Assembly (NCBI GenBank): GCA_944380925.1
Contig: CALWJD010000004.1
Span: 60,352 to 124,351 of the forward strand
Length of the DNA: 64,000 nt
DNA from: UMGS1491 sp944380925
Lineage (GTDB): Bacteria; Bacillota; Clostridia; Oscillospirales; Acutalibacteraceae
Direction of reading: 5' to 3'
The notes under the pieces were generated by a model. The model did not search any database and was not told the origin of the DNA. It saw nothing but the letters and a program-made list of their open reading frames with translations. How positions within the stretch are numbered: the first letter of the stretch is position 1; the number at the start of each line of letters is the position of its first letter. The position numbers and the translations under genes were made by a program. Positions 35,305-44,672 of the stretch are shown here, in pieces.

Positions 35305-36939
35305 TTAGTACATTCCGCCCATACCGCCGGCAGGCATTCCGGGCGCCGTATTGTTTTCAGGCTCTTTTTTATCCGTAATTATAGCTTCCGTAGTTAAAAC
35401 CATACTTGCAACAGAAGCAGCATTTTCAAGCGCTGAACGTGTAACTTTGGTTGGATCCACTATACCAAATGAAATCATATCGCCATATTCATCTGTAAGG
35501 GCATTATATCCATAACCGACTTGATTTTTGGTTTTTACGTTTTGTACTATTACGGAACCTTCAAGTCCTGCATTAATTGCAATTTGCTTAAGCGGCTCTT
35601 CGATAGATTTTAAAACTATCGTGGCGCCCGTTTTTTCATCGCCTTCTGCGGCATCTACAACTTTCTGAACATCTGCAATGGCGTTCACAAGCGCTACTCC
35701 GCCGCCTGCAACTATACCTTCCTCAACGGCTGCTTTTGTTGCTGCCAAAGCATCTTCTATGCGGAGCTTCTTTTCTTTCATTTCAACTTCCGTTGCCGCA
35801 CCGACTTTAATAACAGCTACGCCGCCTGCCAGTTTTGCAAGACGCTCTTGGAGTTTTTCCCTATCAAAATCAGAAGTGGTTTCCTCAATTTGATTCCTAA
35901 TCTGCGAAACTCTGGCTTTGATTTCTTCAGGATTGCCCGCACCGTCAACAATAATCGTGCGTTCTTTTTCAACTTTTACTTGATGAGCACGTCCCAGCTG
36001 CGCCATTGTTGTATCTTTGAGTTCAAGTCCGAGCTCTTCGGAAATCACTTCGCCGCCCGTAAGAATTGCAATGTCCCTTAGCATTTCTTTTCTTCTATCG
36101 CCAAATCCCGGGGCTTTTACGCCTATGCAAGTAAACGTACCGCGGAGTTTATTAACGACTATTGTGGCTAAAGCATCGCCTTCGATATCATCAGCAATTA
36201 TCACTAACTTCTTACCTGATTTTACAACTTGTTCCAAAAGCGGCAAAATTTCCTGAATGCTAATTATTTTCTTATCTGTAATCAAAAGGTAAGCGTCATC
36301 AATAACAGCTTCCATCTTATCGTTATCCGTTACCATATAAGGCGAAACATATCCACGGTCAAACATCATTCCCTCAACAACTTCCGAATAAGTTTCGGCC
36401 GTTTTGGATTCTTCCACCGTTATAACCCCGTCTGAGCTTACTTTATCCATAGCTTCGGAAATTAATTTTCCTATAAACTCATCAGCTGCGGAAATGGTCG
36501 CAACTCTTTTTATATCTTCTGCGCCATTTATTGCTTTTGAATTTCTTACAACAGCACCTACTGCCGCTTCAACCGCCTTGCTTATTCCCCTTTTAAGTAC
36601 CATTGGGTTTGCTCCGGCTGCAACATTTTTCATTCCCTCACGAATAAGAGTTTGCGCCAAAAGCGTTGCCGTTGTGGTTCCGTCTCCGGCTATATCATTT
36701 GTTTTTGTGGCAACTTCTTTTACAAGTCCTGCGCCCATGTTTTCGAAACTATCATCAAGTTCAATTTCTTTTGCAATGGTTACGCCATCGTTGGTGATAA
36801 GCGGTGCGCCGAATTTTTTATCTATAACTACATTTCTTCCCTTTGGTCCCAAAGTGATTTTCACAGTATCTGCAAGCTTATTTATACCTGCAAGCAAAGC
36901 TTTTCTTGATTCTTCGCCGTATGCGATTTCTTTTGCCAT
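35305..36939 (-). CDS. groEL: chaperonin GroEL
   Basis: 60-kDa chaperonin that folds proteins inside the GroES-capped ring. A typical start (MAKEIAYGEESRKALLAG), the ATP site DGTTTATLLAQ and the C-terminal GMPAGGMGGMY tail are present. Length 544 is normal. It is second in the groES-groEL operon, 42 bases after groES, under CIRCE control. Confidence 0.98.
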   Translation of the reverse strand: MAKEIAYGEESRKALLAGINKLADTVKITLGPKGRNVVIDKKFGAPLITNDGVTIAKEIELDDSFENMGAGLVKEVATKTNDIAGDGTTTATLLAQTLIREGMKNVAAGANPMVLKRGISKAVEAAVGAVVRNSKAINGAEDIKRVATISAADEFIGKLISEAMDKVSSDGVITVEESKTAETYSEVVEGMMFDRGYVSPYMVTDNDKMEAVIDDAYLLITDKKIISIQEILPLLEQVVKSGKKLVIIADDIEGDALATIVVNKLRGTFTCIGVKAPGFGDRRKEMLRDIAILTGGEVISEELGLELKDTTMAQLGRAHQVKVEKERTIIVDGAGNPEEIKARVSQIRNQIEETTSDFDREKLQERLAKLAGGVAVIKVGAATEVEMKEKKLRIEDALAATKAAVEEGIVAGGGVALVNAIADVQKVVDAAEGDEKTGATIVLKSIEEPLKQIAINAGLEGSVIVQNVKTKNQVGYGYNALTDEYGDMISFGIVDPTKVTRSALENAASVASMVLTTEAIITDKKEPENNTAPGMPAGGMGGMY

Positions 36940-36981
36940 AAAATATAACTACTCCTTACTTAAAATATTCAAAAAATTAAA

Positions 36982-37278
36982 CTACGCAATAATAGCAAGA
37001 ATTTCTTCTTGACGAATTATAATATATTCTTTTCCTTCATAGGTAAACGGCGTTCCGCCATGCTTAGGTATCAAAACCTTATCCCCTTGGTTTACATACA
37101 TTTCAACTTTTTTACCGTCAATCATTCCTCCGGGGCCTCTGGCAACAACCCGCGCAGTAAGAGGTTGCTCTTTCGTACCTCCTGCCAAAATTATTCCGCC
37201 TCCCGTAGTTTGATTATTTTTTTGAACTTTAACAACTACTTTGTCCAAAATAGGCTTTACAGCAAAAACTTCTGACAT
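36982..37278 (-). CDS. groES: co-chaperonin GroES
   Basis: 98-residue cap protein. It starts MSEVFAVKPILDKVVVK with AGAGGGG upstream (an ATG ten codons earlier lacks support). The mobile-loop region GGGIILAGGTKEQPLT and the GPGGMIDGKK segment are recognisable. First gene of the operon. Confidence 0.96.
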   Translation of the reverse strand: MSEVFAVKPILDKVVVKVQKNNQTTGGGIILAGGTKEQPLTARVVARGPGGMIDGKKVEMYVNQGDKVLIPKHGGTPFTYEGKEYIIIRQEEILAIIA

Positions 37279-37301
37279 AATAAATCCCCTCTTTCTATTT
37301 A

Positions 37302-37328
37302 TTAGCACTCATAAAGCTCGAGTGCCAA
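37302..37328. promoter_or_regulatory. CIRCE operator (HrcA binding site)
   Basis: TTAGCACTC, 9 bases, GAGTGCCAA: one mismatch from the perfect inverted repeat. It lies between the promoter and groES. Confidence 0.93.
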
Positions 37329-37335
37329 CACAAAT

Positions 37336-37364
37336 ATTCTATTCCGTCTTTGCTCGAAAATCAA
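37336..37364 (-). promoter_or_regulatory. groES-groEL promoter
   Basis: On the minus strand: TTGATT, 17 bases, TAGAAT, directly upstream of CIRCE. Confidence 0.7.
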
Positions 37365-37429
37365 CCTTTATTTTAATTTTTAAAAAACATTGTTATCTTG
37401 CACTAAATATGCGAACGCAAAGAACATAT

Positions 37430-38485
37430 TTATACTACTAAATCATAATTATCTATAACTCCTCCGCCTATAACCAAGCCATTATCATCGTAAAACACGA
37501 CCGATTGCCCCGGCGCCGGAAAGTATACCCCCTCATCAAATACTATTTTTACCGAATCCTCACCATAAGGAAGTATTCTGCACGGAACTTCCGCCGCTCG
37601 ATAGCGTATTTTTACATTGGCTTTAATTTCGCTTTCAAGCTTATCAAACAATATAAAATTGACATTTTTGGCAGCTACTTCTTTTCTAAAGCCCAGTTCC
37701 TTATTTCCAAGCACAACTTGGTTTTTCTTAGAATCTATCTTTAAAACATACGCAGGCTCCCCTAAAGCAATGCCCAAACCCTTTCTTTGGCCCACAGTAT
37801 AATTTATTATTCCCTTATGATCACCAACTTTTTCATTTTCCTCATTTACAAATATTCCATTTTTGGGCACGGTATGCGTATAGTTTGATATAAATTCAGA
37901 ATGAGAAATATTATTTATAAAACATATATCCTGACTTTCGGATTTTTGCGCAACAGGCAAATCATATTTTTTTGCAAGCTCCCTTACATAAGGTTTTTCA
38001 TAATCACCAAGCGGAAACAAACTATGCGAAAGCTGAAACTGCGTAAGGCCATAAAGAAAATAACTCTGATCCTTTTTAGCCTTAGATTTCTTTATAACAT
38101 AGCGCTTTTTCTCTTCATCATAAAACGTGTTTACATAATGCCCGGTTGCTATAAAATCGCAGCCTTTATTAAGCGCAAAATCAAGCATTTTTCCAAATTT
38201 TATTTTTTTATTACACTCAACACAGGGGTTAGGAGTCCTACCGCTTTCGTACTCACTAACAAAATAATCAATAACATTTTTGGCAAAATCTTCTTTAAGT
38301 CTCAAAACATAATGTTCTATCCCTAATTTATCAGCCACCTTTTTGGCATCCTTTATCGCCGAATTTAAACCGCTGCCAAGCAAATCAAGCGTTACACCGC
38401 AAACTTCATAACCTTTTTCTTTTAATATCGCCGCCGTGGTGGAACTATCAACGCCGCCACTCATACCTACCATTACCTTTTTCAA
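37430..38485 (-). CDS. mnmA: tRNA-specific 2-thiouridylase MnmA
   Basis: Thiolates U34 of Glu, Gln and Lys tRNAs. PP-loop GMSGGVDSS at the N-terminus, first catalytic Cys in PNPCVECNKKIKF (about residue 103) and second in SESQDICFI. Length 351 is normal. Confidence 0.95.
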   Translation of the reverse strand: MKKVMVGMSGGVDSSTTAAILKEKGYEVCGVTLDLLGSGLNSAIKDAKKVADKLGIEHYVLRLKEDFAKNVIDYFVSEYESGRTPNPCVECNKKIKFGKMLDFALNKGCDFIATGHYVNTFYDEEKKRYVIKKSKAKKDQSYFLYGLTQFQLSHSLFPLGDYEKPYVRELAKKYDLPVAQKSESQDICFINNISHSEFISNYTHTVPKNGIFVNEENEKVGDHKGIINYTVGQRKGLGIALGEPAYVLKIDSKKNQVVLGNKELGFRKEVAAKNVNFILFDKLESEIKANVKIRYRAAEVPCRILPYGEDSVKIVFDEGVYFPAPGQSVVFYDDNGLVIGGGVIDNYDLVV

Positions 38486-38567
38486 AGCTATGTACCTCTA
38501 TTCAATATAATTTAAAATAATTATATCACACTATAAAGTACATTAATAATCTTTTTATATAACAAAC

Positions 38568-40877
38568 TCAACCTGCCAACTCCATTGCAATACACGTTAT
38601 ATCATCATCGTGATTATTTGTTTTTCTTATCTCAATTCCTTTTTTAACTATCCTTTTGGAAAGTTCTTTTGCATTTTCATAATTTTTTGATTTTATTATA
38701 TCGCATATCCAATCTTCACCTATATCCGTAATACCATCGGAAAACATAATAATAAAATCCCCTGCTTGCAAATTAAACTTTTCAAACGATATGTTGGCAT
38801 CGCTTAGTATTCCTATGGGCAAAGATTCCGAACTTATTTTTATTATTTCATCGCTTCTTACGATAAAAGTAGGGGGAGCACCGGCTTTAAGGAACTTTGC
38901 TTGACCGTCAAAAAGATTAAGCGAAAGCATATCAAGGGTAGATAAAATTTCCTCTCCCTCGTTTAGCAAAAGCGCCGAATTTACAAATTTTATAGCCGAA
39001 CTTGCACCCATACCCGATTTAACAAAATTTTTCATAAGTTCTGCGGTTATATTTCCTTGAACCGCAGCGGCATCACCCGTACCCATACCATCGCTTATTA
39101 TAACGTTAAAATTTCCTTCGCCGTCTTCAAATTTACAAAAACTATCGCCACAAACCAAACCTTCACCAAAAGCGTGCTGCGTAAAACCAAAATCAACACT
39201 AAAATTTTTTATTTCGCAAAGCTGTATCCTGGAGGTGGCACCGTAATTATTTATAATTGGCTCACTTAATTTTTTTCCGCAAACTTCAGACACTTTTTCA
39301 ACAACTTTTTTAGAAAATTTATTTGCAAAAACGCTATCGCATTCAATATCAACACATATTTTACCCTTATTATTCCGGTAGCAAACTAAATGCAAAACAG
39401 GTATGTGCATTTTCAAAAGTTCTTTTTCCAAAATATCGGATGTTTCTTCCCATACAACCAGTTTTTCTCCGGATTTCTCCGCAAAATCCTCCATAACGGA
39501 ACTAACCGCTCCCATTTGCTCCGAAATAGACTTTTTAAACTTACTAAAAGCGGCTTTGGCGCTATTTTGCCGCCCAAACTTATTATAATTTTTTCGAATA
39601 CTTTTTATAATCTCATCTTTGTTTTCGCAAAAGCCAAGTGCATCTAATTTAAAATTTACGCTTTTATTTGTTTCCGCAATATTTATCATATTTCCAAAGA
39701 AATCACTCGTACTTTTTGCTCTTTCTCCCCAACACAGCGGCGCTTTTTCGCAATGTTTGCATAACCTATATATCGAACTTACACAACCCGTTTTAAAGTT
39801 TAAATTCTTACTTTCCGGTTTAAAAACATCCCAAAAAGCTTTTTCAATGTAAGCAGGCGCTGAATTTACCGATTTCGATGCAAAACGAAGTTTTTGCGCC
39901 AAAACCTGTTTAAAATCAGATTTATTCTCGCAGCCAAAGCGTTTTATTTTAAATTTATCAAGAAAATCGCAAGATACCAGCAAGTATATAAAAATTGCAA
40001 TTAATACCTCATATATCCCGCAAACAAGCCTTGCACTATCGCCCGACTCAAAAGCAACCATAAGCCAGGAAAACATAAATGCAAAAGCTATACCAAATTT
40101 TCCAAAATGCGAAAAAAGTCCCGCAACCATACCGCCAAAAGCGCAGGCTATGGGCGCATATCCAAATCCAAACGACGGCAAGCTAAACGCCACAGCCGAA
40201 GCAATTCCCGCAACAGCGCCGCCCTCCACGCTTGCAACATATGCAGAAATAAGTATTGTAAATATTGCCAAAATTCTACCAACAGAAACGCCCAAAAAAG
40301 AAAATCCCGAAAAAGAAAGCAAAATTATATTTAAACTTAAAATAACACAGGTAAATTCACGTATGTTTAAATTATAAATTTTTTTACTGACTAAAATTTT
40401 AAAGGTTCTTTCAAAAAAACAAGCCGCTCCAGCCGCAATAAGCGATTCAAACACACTTAGCAAAACATCTTTAAAATCAAAACCTTCCGATGAAATTACG
40501 GCAAAACCCGTAACAAACGAAGAGCAAAACACCACAATCGGAATATAAAGAAAATGATTTTTAATTTTTGTAAAATCACTTAGCGTCCAGCGCACCGCAG
40601 TAACAGATATCAGCGCCGATATGTACCTTATCCCCAAACTTAGGTTCAGAGGGAAAAGATATCCCGCCGCGGCACCTATAATCGTTGGAGCAATAAACTT
40701 TCCCGGAACCGAAGCCGAAAAAGAAATACCAAACGGATAGCAAATGCCTAAAATATTTCCTTTTGATATAATCACACCCGCCAAAAAGCACATACACTTA
40801 ATGAATACCATTCTTAAAGGATAGTTTTTTACAAAGTAAAAAATTTTCTCCCTTATTTTTATTGCCTCTGCTTTCAA
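38568..40877 (-). CDS. spoIIE: stage II sporulation protein E (SpoIIE phosphatase)
   Basis: SpoIIE activates sigma-F in the forespore by dephosphorylating SpoIIAA. The N-terminal half has about ten hydrophobic segments; the C-terminal PP2C-type domain shows VIISDGMGTGDAA (about residue 590) and FSDGITDIGEDW near the end. Length 769 is a little shorter than the B. subtilis protein (827). The start is TTG after AAGGTGG. A full-length gene argues that sporulation is still under selection. Confidence 0.93.
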   Translation of the reverse strand: MKAEAIKIREKIFYFVKNYPLRMVFIKCMCFLAGVIISKGNILGICYPFGISFSASVPGKFIAPTIIGAAAGYLFPLNLSLGIRYISALISVTAVRWTLSDFTKIKNHFLYIPIVVFCSSFVTGFAVISSEGFDFKDVLLSVFESLIAAGAACFFERTFKILVSKKIYNLNIREFTCVILSLNIILLSFSGFSFLGVSVGRILAIFTILISAYVASVEGGAVAGIASAVAFSLPSFGFGYAPIACAFGGMVAGLFSHFGKFGIAFAFMFSWLMVAFESGDSARLVCGIYEVLIAIFIYLLVSCDFLDKFKIKRFGCENKSDFKQVLAQKLRFASKSVNSAPAYIEKAFWDVFKPESKNLNFKTGCVSSIYRLCKHCEKAPLCWGERAKSTSDFFGNMINIAETNKSVNFKLDALGFCENKDEIIKSIRKNYNKFGRQNSAKAAFSKFKKSISEQMGAVSSVMEDFAEKSGEKLVVWEETSDILEKELLKMHIPVLHLVCYRNNKGKICVDIECDSVFANKFSKKVVEKVSEVCGKKLSEPIINNYGATSRIQLCEIKNFSVDFGFTQHAFGEGLVCGDSFCKFEDGEGNFNVIISDGMGTGDAAAVQGNITAELMKNFVKSGMGASSAIKFVNSALLLNEGEEILSTLDMLSLNLFDGQAKFLKAGAPPTFIVRSDEIIKISSESLPIGILSDANISFEKFNLQAGDFIIMFSDGITDIGEDWICDIIKSKNYENAKELSKRIVKKGIEIRKTNNHDDDITCIAMELAG

Positions 40878-41129
40878 CTTCCACCAGCCACCTTAATTAA
40901 TAAAAATTTGAATTGCTTCTTTATTAATTATATGGGCAAGGAATTGCATTTTTCTGTCACAGTGCGCTGTAATATTATAATTTTTTTAGAGCTATTTTCG
41001 CATTTAATAAGCGTATTTGAAACTAAAAGAAATTTTAGAAGTGATTTAGGCCTATAATTTGTGAAAATGTTGAAACACTCAAAACATAATAAAATTTTGT
41101 ATTTTTAAGCAATCACATGCAAAAACACG

Positions 41130-41429
41130 TCAAAAATAGTACCCCATAGTTTTTTCTATTCGTTTCCGCGCGCTTTTTATATGCCTCGAAACAGATGAAA
41201 TACATATGCCCATTTCGTCGGCTATGTCTTTCATCTTCATCATCTCGCCGTAATATAAAAATATACATCGTTTTTGCTTTTCCGTAAGCTCCCCGTTAAC
41301 AATATTTTTAAGTAAACAAACCATCTTTTTATGTCTTGGATCCTCGGAACCGGTATCCAAATTATTATAATAATTAACACTTGCCATGGATTCGGTAAAT
41401 GAATCCATAGAAAACGGTCTACCTTCCAT
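41130..41429 (-). CDS. sigma-70 region-4-like HTH protein
   Basis: A 99-residue protein whose last 55 residues form a sigma region 4/LuxR-like helix-turn-helix (LTEKQKRCIFLYYGEMMKMKD, ISSVSRHIKSARKRIEK). It lacks regions 1-3, so it is probably a small regulator rather than a full sigma factor. The start overlaps the upstream gene by about ten bases, so the pair is coupled. Target unknown. Confidence 0.75.
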   Translation of the reverse strand: MEGRPFSMDSFTESMASVNYYNNLDTGSEDPRHKKMVCLLKNIVNGELTEKQKRCIFLYYGEMMKMKDIADEMGICISSVSRHIKSARKRIEKTMGYYF

Positions 41430-41637
41430 TTCTTTTCATAACCTCACACTTTCGTTTTAAATACCTGCCTATGTGTAATAAATCAAGATACATTCCATAA
41501 AGCAAGGAAATCCTATACTTAAATTCTTCATCTATGTTATTGTCTATACTTGCATGTTGTGTTTTTAATGTTTTTATGTGTCGTTTTAAAGTTTCCGCAT
41601 CTTTAAAATACTGATTCGCCAGAAGTTTATAATACAT
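41419..41637 (-). CDS. small helical protein upstream of the HTH gene
   Basis: A 72-residue protein starting MYYKLLANQYF after AAGAGGTG. It is largely charged helix with no recognised domain. Overlap with the next gene suggests they act together. Confidence 0.6.
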   Translation of the reverse strand: MYYKLLANQYFKDAETLKRHIKTLKTQHASIDNNIDEEFKYRISLLYGMYLDLLHIGRYLKRKCEVMKRNGR

Positions 41638-41835
41638 AAAAGCACCTCTTTTACACATTTCGTGTAGTAAAATGCAAAAAATAAAAGCGTTTATATTATA
41701 CTAATTAAAATTAACACTCCCCATCCTTTTCTCCCACACCTCCAATATTATCACGCAAATTGCCGGTGCGTCAATAAGTATTCAAGTTTTAATGTGACCT
41801 TGCAAAAAATATAATATTCGAAAAAGTTCGCAATC

Positions 41836-41874
41836 TACACATTTATTGCACACTAAACGTGTATGTGGTATAAT
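41836..41874 (+). promoter_or_regulatory. promoter with inverted-repeat operator for the XRE regulator
   Basis: TTGCAC, 17 bases, TATAAT form the promoter. The -35 is embedded in an inverted repeat: TACACATTTA and TAAACGTGTA (one mismatch) separated by eight bases. Repressor binding there would block RNA polymerase, so autoregulation by the downstream gene is likely. Confidence 0.65.
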
Positions 41875-42032
41875 GATTGTACAATTTGCGCTTTTTCGAC
41901 AAAATTTTATTAACTTTTACTTTCAAAAAATATTATTATATTATTGGATAGTAAATCTCCCATCCATGAAATTTAAAACAAAATTTTCTGCCGTTTTGTA
42001 GCCTTATAAATACTTCCAAGGAGTGATTACCC

Positions 42033-42437
42033 ATTAACATTGATTTGGGAAGAAAAATAAAACACTTAAGAATAAAATCCGGGCTGACTCAGGCGCAACT
42101 GGCGGACAAGCTCAATATATCCGCTTCAACAATAGGAATGTATGAACAAGGAAGGCGCGAACCTGACAGCACCACACTTTCTAAAATTTGCCGTACTTTG
42201 GACGCAAGCGGCAATTACGTTTTGAACCTTGACGAAAATATCGGGGGTTCAAAAAATTCAAATTACGAAAACAAAGAAATATACGGCGTTATTTCCGAAT
42301 TTATAAATGATCTTGAACACCAAGAAAATCTCATGTTCAATGGTGAACCCATAAATAATTTTGAAAAAAAGAAAATCGCTTCCGCCTTGAAAATTGCGGC
42401 AGCGGTTACGCTCTCCGACATCAACTGCGATATGTAA
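42033..42437 (+). CDS. XRE-family transcriptional regulator
   Basis: The N-terminal helix-turn-helix is typical: GRKIKHLRIKSGLTQAQLAD followed by LNISASTIGMYEQGRREPD. The C-terminal 60 residues are helical and probably mediate dimerisation. AAGGAG lies nine bases upstream of an ATT (42033), which gives INIDLGRKIKHLR, a natural N-terminus for the family. The nearest canonical start, TTG at 42045, is 21 bases from the site. I therefore place the start at the ATT. It probably regulates itself and perhaps the divergent pair. Confidence 0.8.
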   Translation: MNIDLGRKIKHLRIKSGLTQAQLADKLNISASTIGMYEQGRREPDSTTLSKICRTLDASGNYVLNLDENIGGSKNSNYENKEIYGVISEFINDLEHQENLMFNGEPINNFEKKKIASALKIAAAVTLSDINCDM

Positions 42438-42580
42438 AGCCCCTTTTTGCGACCCTATATAACACTTTTTTAAAAAATGAATATACTATAAACAAAAGAC
42501 TTTTAAAAATGCTAAGTTTCAGTCACCCGATTTTCTCACCGAAAAACAGAGATAAAATAAAAATAACGGCGGTGAATATT

Positions 42581-42724
42581 ATGTGCGGTTACAAACAACA
42601 AGGCATACTTTCGCTTGCTTTTGGGCTGGGGCTTACGCTTTCATTTTTGTTTCCTGAATCATTGATAATAGTAATTGTATCGATCGTAATTGTTACACTT
42701 TCGATAGCTTTAATAAAGTGTTGA
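42581..42724 (+). CDS. small membrane protein (47 aa)
   Basis: An ATG after GGCGGTGA starts MCGYKQQGILSLAFGLGL, followed by FLFPE and a second hydrophobic stretch; two-pass hairpin. Similar tiny two-helix proteins are common in Clostridia; their function is unknown. It is 27 bases upstream of spoVM. Confidence 0.65.
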   Translation: MCGYKQQGILSLAFGLGLTLSFLFPESLIIVIVSIVIVTLSIALIKC

Positions 42725-42750
42725 TTCTTTATATTGGGGGGATGGAATAC

Positions 42751-42840
42751 ATGAAAGTTGTTTTGATAAAAAGTCCCGGCATATTAGGTTTCTTTTTAAG
42801 AAAAATTTTTGGAATAAAAAAAGAAGAAAATAAGAATTAA
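42751..42840 (+). CDS. spoVM: SpoVM-like spore coat assembly peptide (29 aa)
   Basis: The peptide MKVVLIKSPGILGFFLRKIF resembles B. subtilis SpoVM (26 residues, MKFYTIKLPKFLGGIVRAML): a Lys near position 7, Pro at 9, then an amphipathic helix with Arg and Lys. SpoVM sits on the forespore's curved membrane and anchors the SpoIVA coat layer. GGGGGGATGG precedes the ATG and a terminator follows. Confidence 0.75.
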   Translation: MKVVLIKSPGILGFFLRKIFGIKKEENKN

Positions 42841-42844
42841 ATAT

Positions 42845-42885
42845 TAAAGCCGACTCCTATTTATGAAGTCGGCTTAGTTTTTTAT
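42845..42885 (+). terminator. terminator of spoVM
   Basis: Stem AAGCCGACT / AGTCGGCTT, followed by AGTTTTTTATTT. Confidence 0.85.
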
Positions 42886-42905
42886 TTATTAAATAATTTT
42901 AAGTT

Positions 42906-44672
42906 TTATCTTTCAAATTGGCTTGAATACATTTCGTAATATCTTCCTTTTTTTGCCATTAGCTCTGAGTGTGAACCGCATTCTGCAATTTCGCCTTTTT
43001 CCAAAAATAAAATTACATCTGCATTCCTTATTGTATTTAACCGGTGAGCTATAATCAAAGCTGTTTTTTCTTCCATAATTTTACTTAGCGATTTTTGTAT
43101 CTGATTTTCCGTAAAAACGTCCACGAAGGAAGTTGCCTCGTCCATAATAAAAATAGGCGCTTTACTTAAAAACATTCTTGCCATACAAATCAACTGCTTC
43201 TCGCCTTCGGAAACATTGCTCGCTTCTTCCTCGATAATGCTATCATACCCTTGCGGTAAAGAATTTATAAAATGCGAAACCCCAACAAACTCGGCAGCTC
43301 TCACCACTTCCTCGTCCGTAGCGTTTTCATTTCCGTAACGAATATTTTCCATTATAGTTCCCCGATAAAGCCACGAATCTTGAGTTACCAAGCCGAATAA
43401 TTTTCTATATTCCGCAAGATCTATATTCTTTATATTTAAAACATTACCTTGATTATCTTTTAGTGATATTTTGCCTTTAAAATCATCATAAAACCTCATC
43501 AAAACGTTAACGAGGGTGGTTTTGCCCGCTCCTGTTTCTCCAACAATTGCAACCCTTTGACCTTTTAAAATTTTAAAAGAAAGATTTTTTATAATGTCTT
43601 TTTCCTCATTATATCCGAAACTTAAATTTTCAAGCTCGATATCATATTTCTTATTTACATCAAAAGCCTTATTATCAGGGCTATCACAACCCCCTGCTTC
43701 TTCCGGAGCGTTAAAAAATTCCGATATTCTTTCAAGCGCCGCAAAAGCTTGCTGGACAGCGCTGACAATACCGGCGGCACTTGTAAGCGGCTGGGTAAAC
43801 TTTCCGGAATACGATATAAAAGCAGATATATCTCCCAAAGTTAAAGCCGCAGTGGTTGCATAATATCCGCCCATAACGCAAGAAACAACAAAGGTAATCT
43901 TAGAAATAAAGTCTATCATAGGAGAGGCAAGCCCCGAAAAAAACGAAGATTTCCAAGAAAGTTCATACATTGACCCGTTTGTTTTTGTAAATTCTTTTTT
44001 GAATCTATCTTCTTTATCAAATACTCTGATAACCTCATGCTGACTAAAGGCTTCTTCTATAAATCCATTAATCTTTCCGACTCCGCTTTGGTACTCCCTA
44101 AAATATTTTTGAGATTTTGAAACAACAATCAAAATAATAATAGCCATTAAAGGCAAAACCAAAATAGAAACAAGCGACATCTGCCAACTTATATAAAACA
44201 TCATAAAAAGCGTACCGAAAGACACAATAATCGCAGCTATAATTTCGCTTATACCACGAGTAACCGAGGAACTTAAAATATCAATATCATTCATAACACG
44301 AGAAAGAATATCACCATAATTATTTGCATTAATATACTCAAGTGACATTCTCCCCATTTTATCAAAGATATCCTTGCGTATATCATAATTGATTTTTATA
44401 GCTACAAATGCGCTAAAATAGCTCCCCAAGCAACCGGAGAACGCATAAAAAGAGTAAATCGCAAATAACCAAATCACTATATTTAAAACGTTATCTAAAT
44501 TCACCCGAGCCTGAGACATTTCGTTTATTGCCATGCCTATTATTTTAGGGCTTACAATTGATATCAAAGCTCCGCAAATTCCAAAAATAAGAATACAAAT
44601 AATATAAAATTTATATTTTGTTACGTATTTAAAAGCATCTTTTTTTTCAAATTTATTCTTAAGGTTATTCAC
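42906..44672 (-). CDS. ABC transporter, heterodimeric exporter subunit (canonical ATP site)
   Basis: An N-terminal six-helix exporter domain and a C-terminal nucleotide-binding domain. Walker A GETGAGKTTL near residue 378, Q-loop LVTQDSW, signature NVSEGEKQL, Walker B IFIMDEATS with catalytic Glu, and switch IIAHRLNTI with His. No peptidase C39 domain, so it does not process double-glycine leaders itself. It overlaps the partner's stop by four bases (ATGA). Pairs such as BmrCD or TM287/288 export drugs or lipids. Confidence 0.9.
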   Translation of the reverse strand: MNNLKNKFEKKDAFKYVTKYKFYIICILIFGICGALISIVSPKIIGMAINEMSQARVNLDNVLNIVIWLFAIYSFYAFSGCLGSYFSAFVAIKINYDIRKDIFDKMGRMSLEYINANNYGDILSRVMNDIDILSSSVTRGISEIIAAIIVSFGTLFMMFYISWQMSLVSILVLPLMAIIILIVVSKSQKYFREYQSGVGKINGFIEEAFSQHEVIRVFDKEDRFKKEFTKTNGSMYELSWKSSFFSGLASPMIDFISKITFVVSCVMGGYYATTAALTLGDISAFISYSGKFTQPLTSAAGIVSAVQQAFAALERISEFFNAPEEAGGCDSPDNKAFDVNKKYDIELENLSFGYNEEKDIIKNLSFKILKGQRVAIVGETGAGKTTLVNVLMRFYDDFKGKISLKDNQGNVLNIKNIDLAEYRKLFGLVTQDSWLYRGTIMENIRYGNENATDEEVVRAAEFVGVSHFINSLPQGYDSIIEEEASNVSEGEKQLICMARMFLSKAPIFIMDEATSFVDVFTENQIQKSLSKIMEEKTALIIAHRLNTIRNADVILFLEKGEIAECGSHSELMAKKGRYYEMYSSQFER

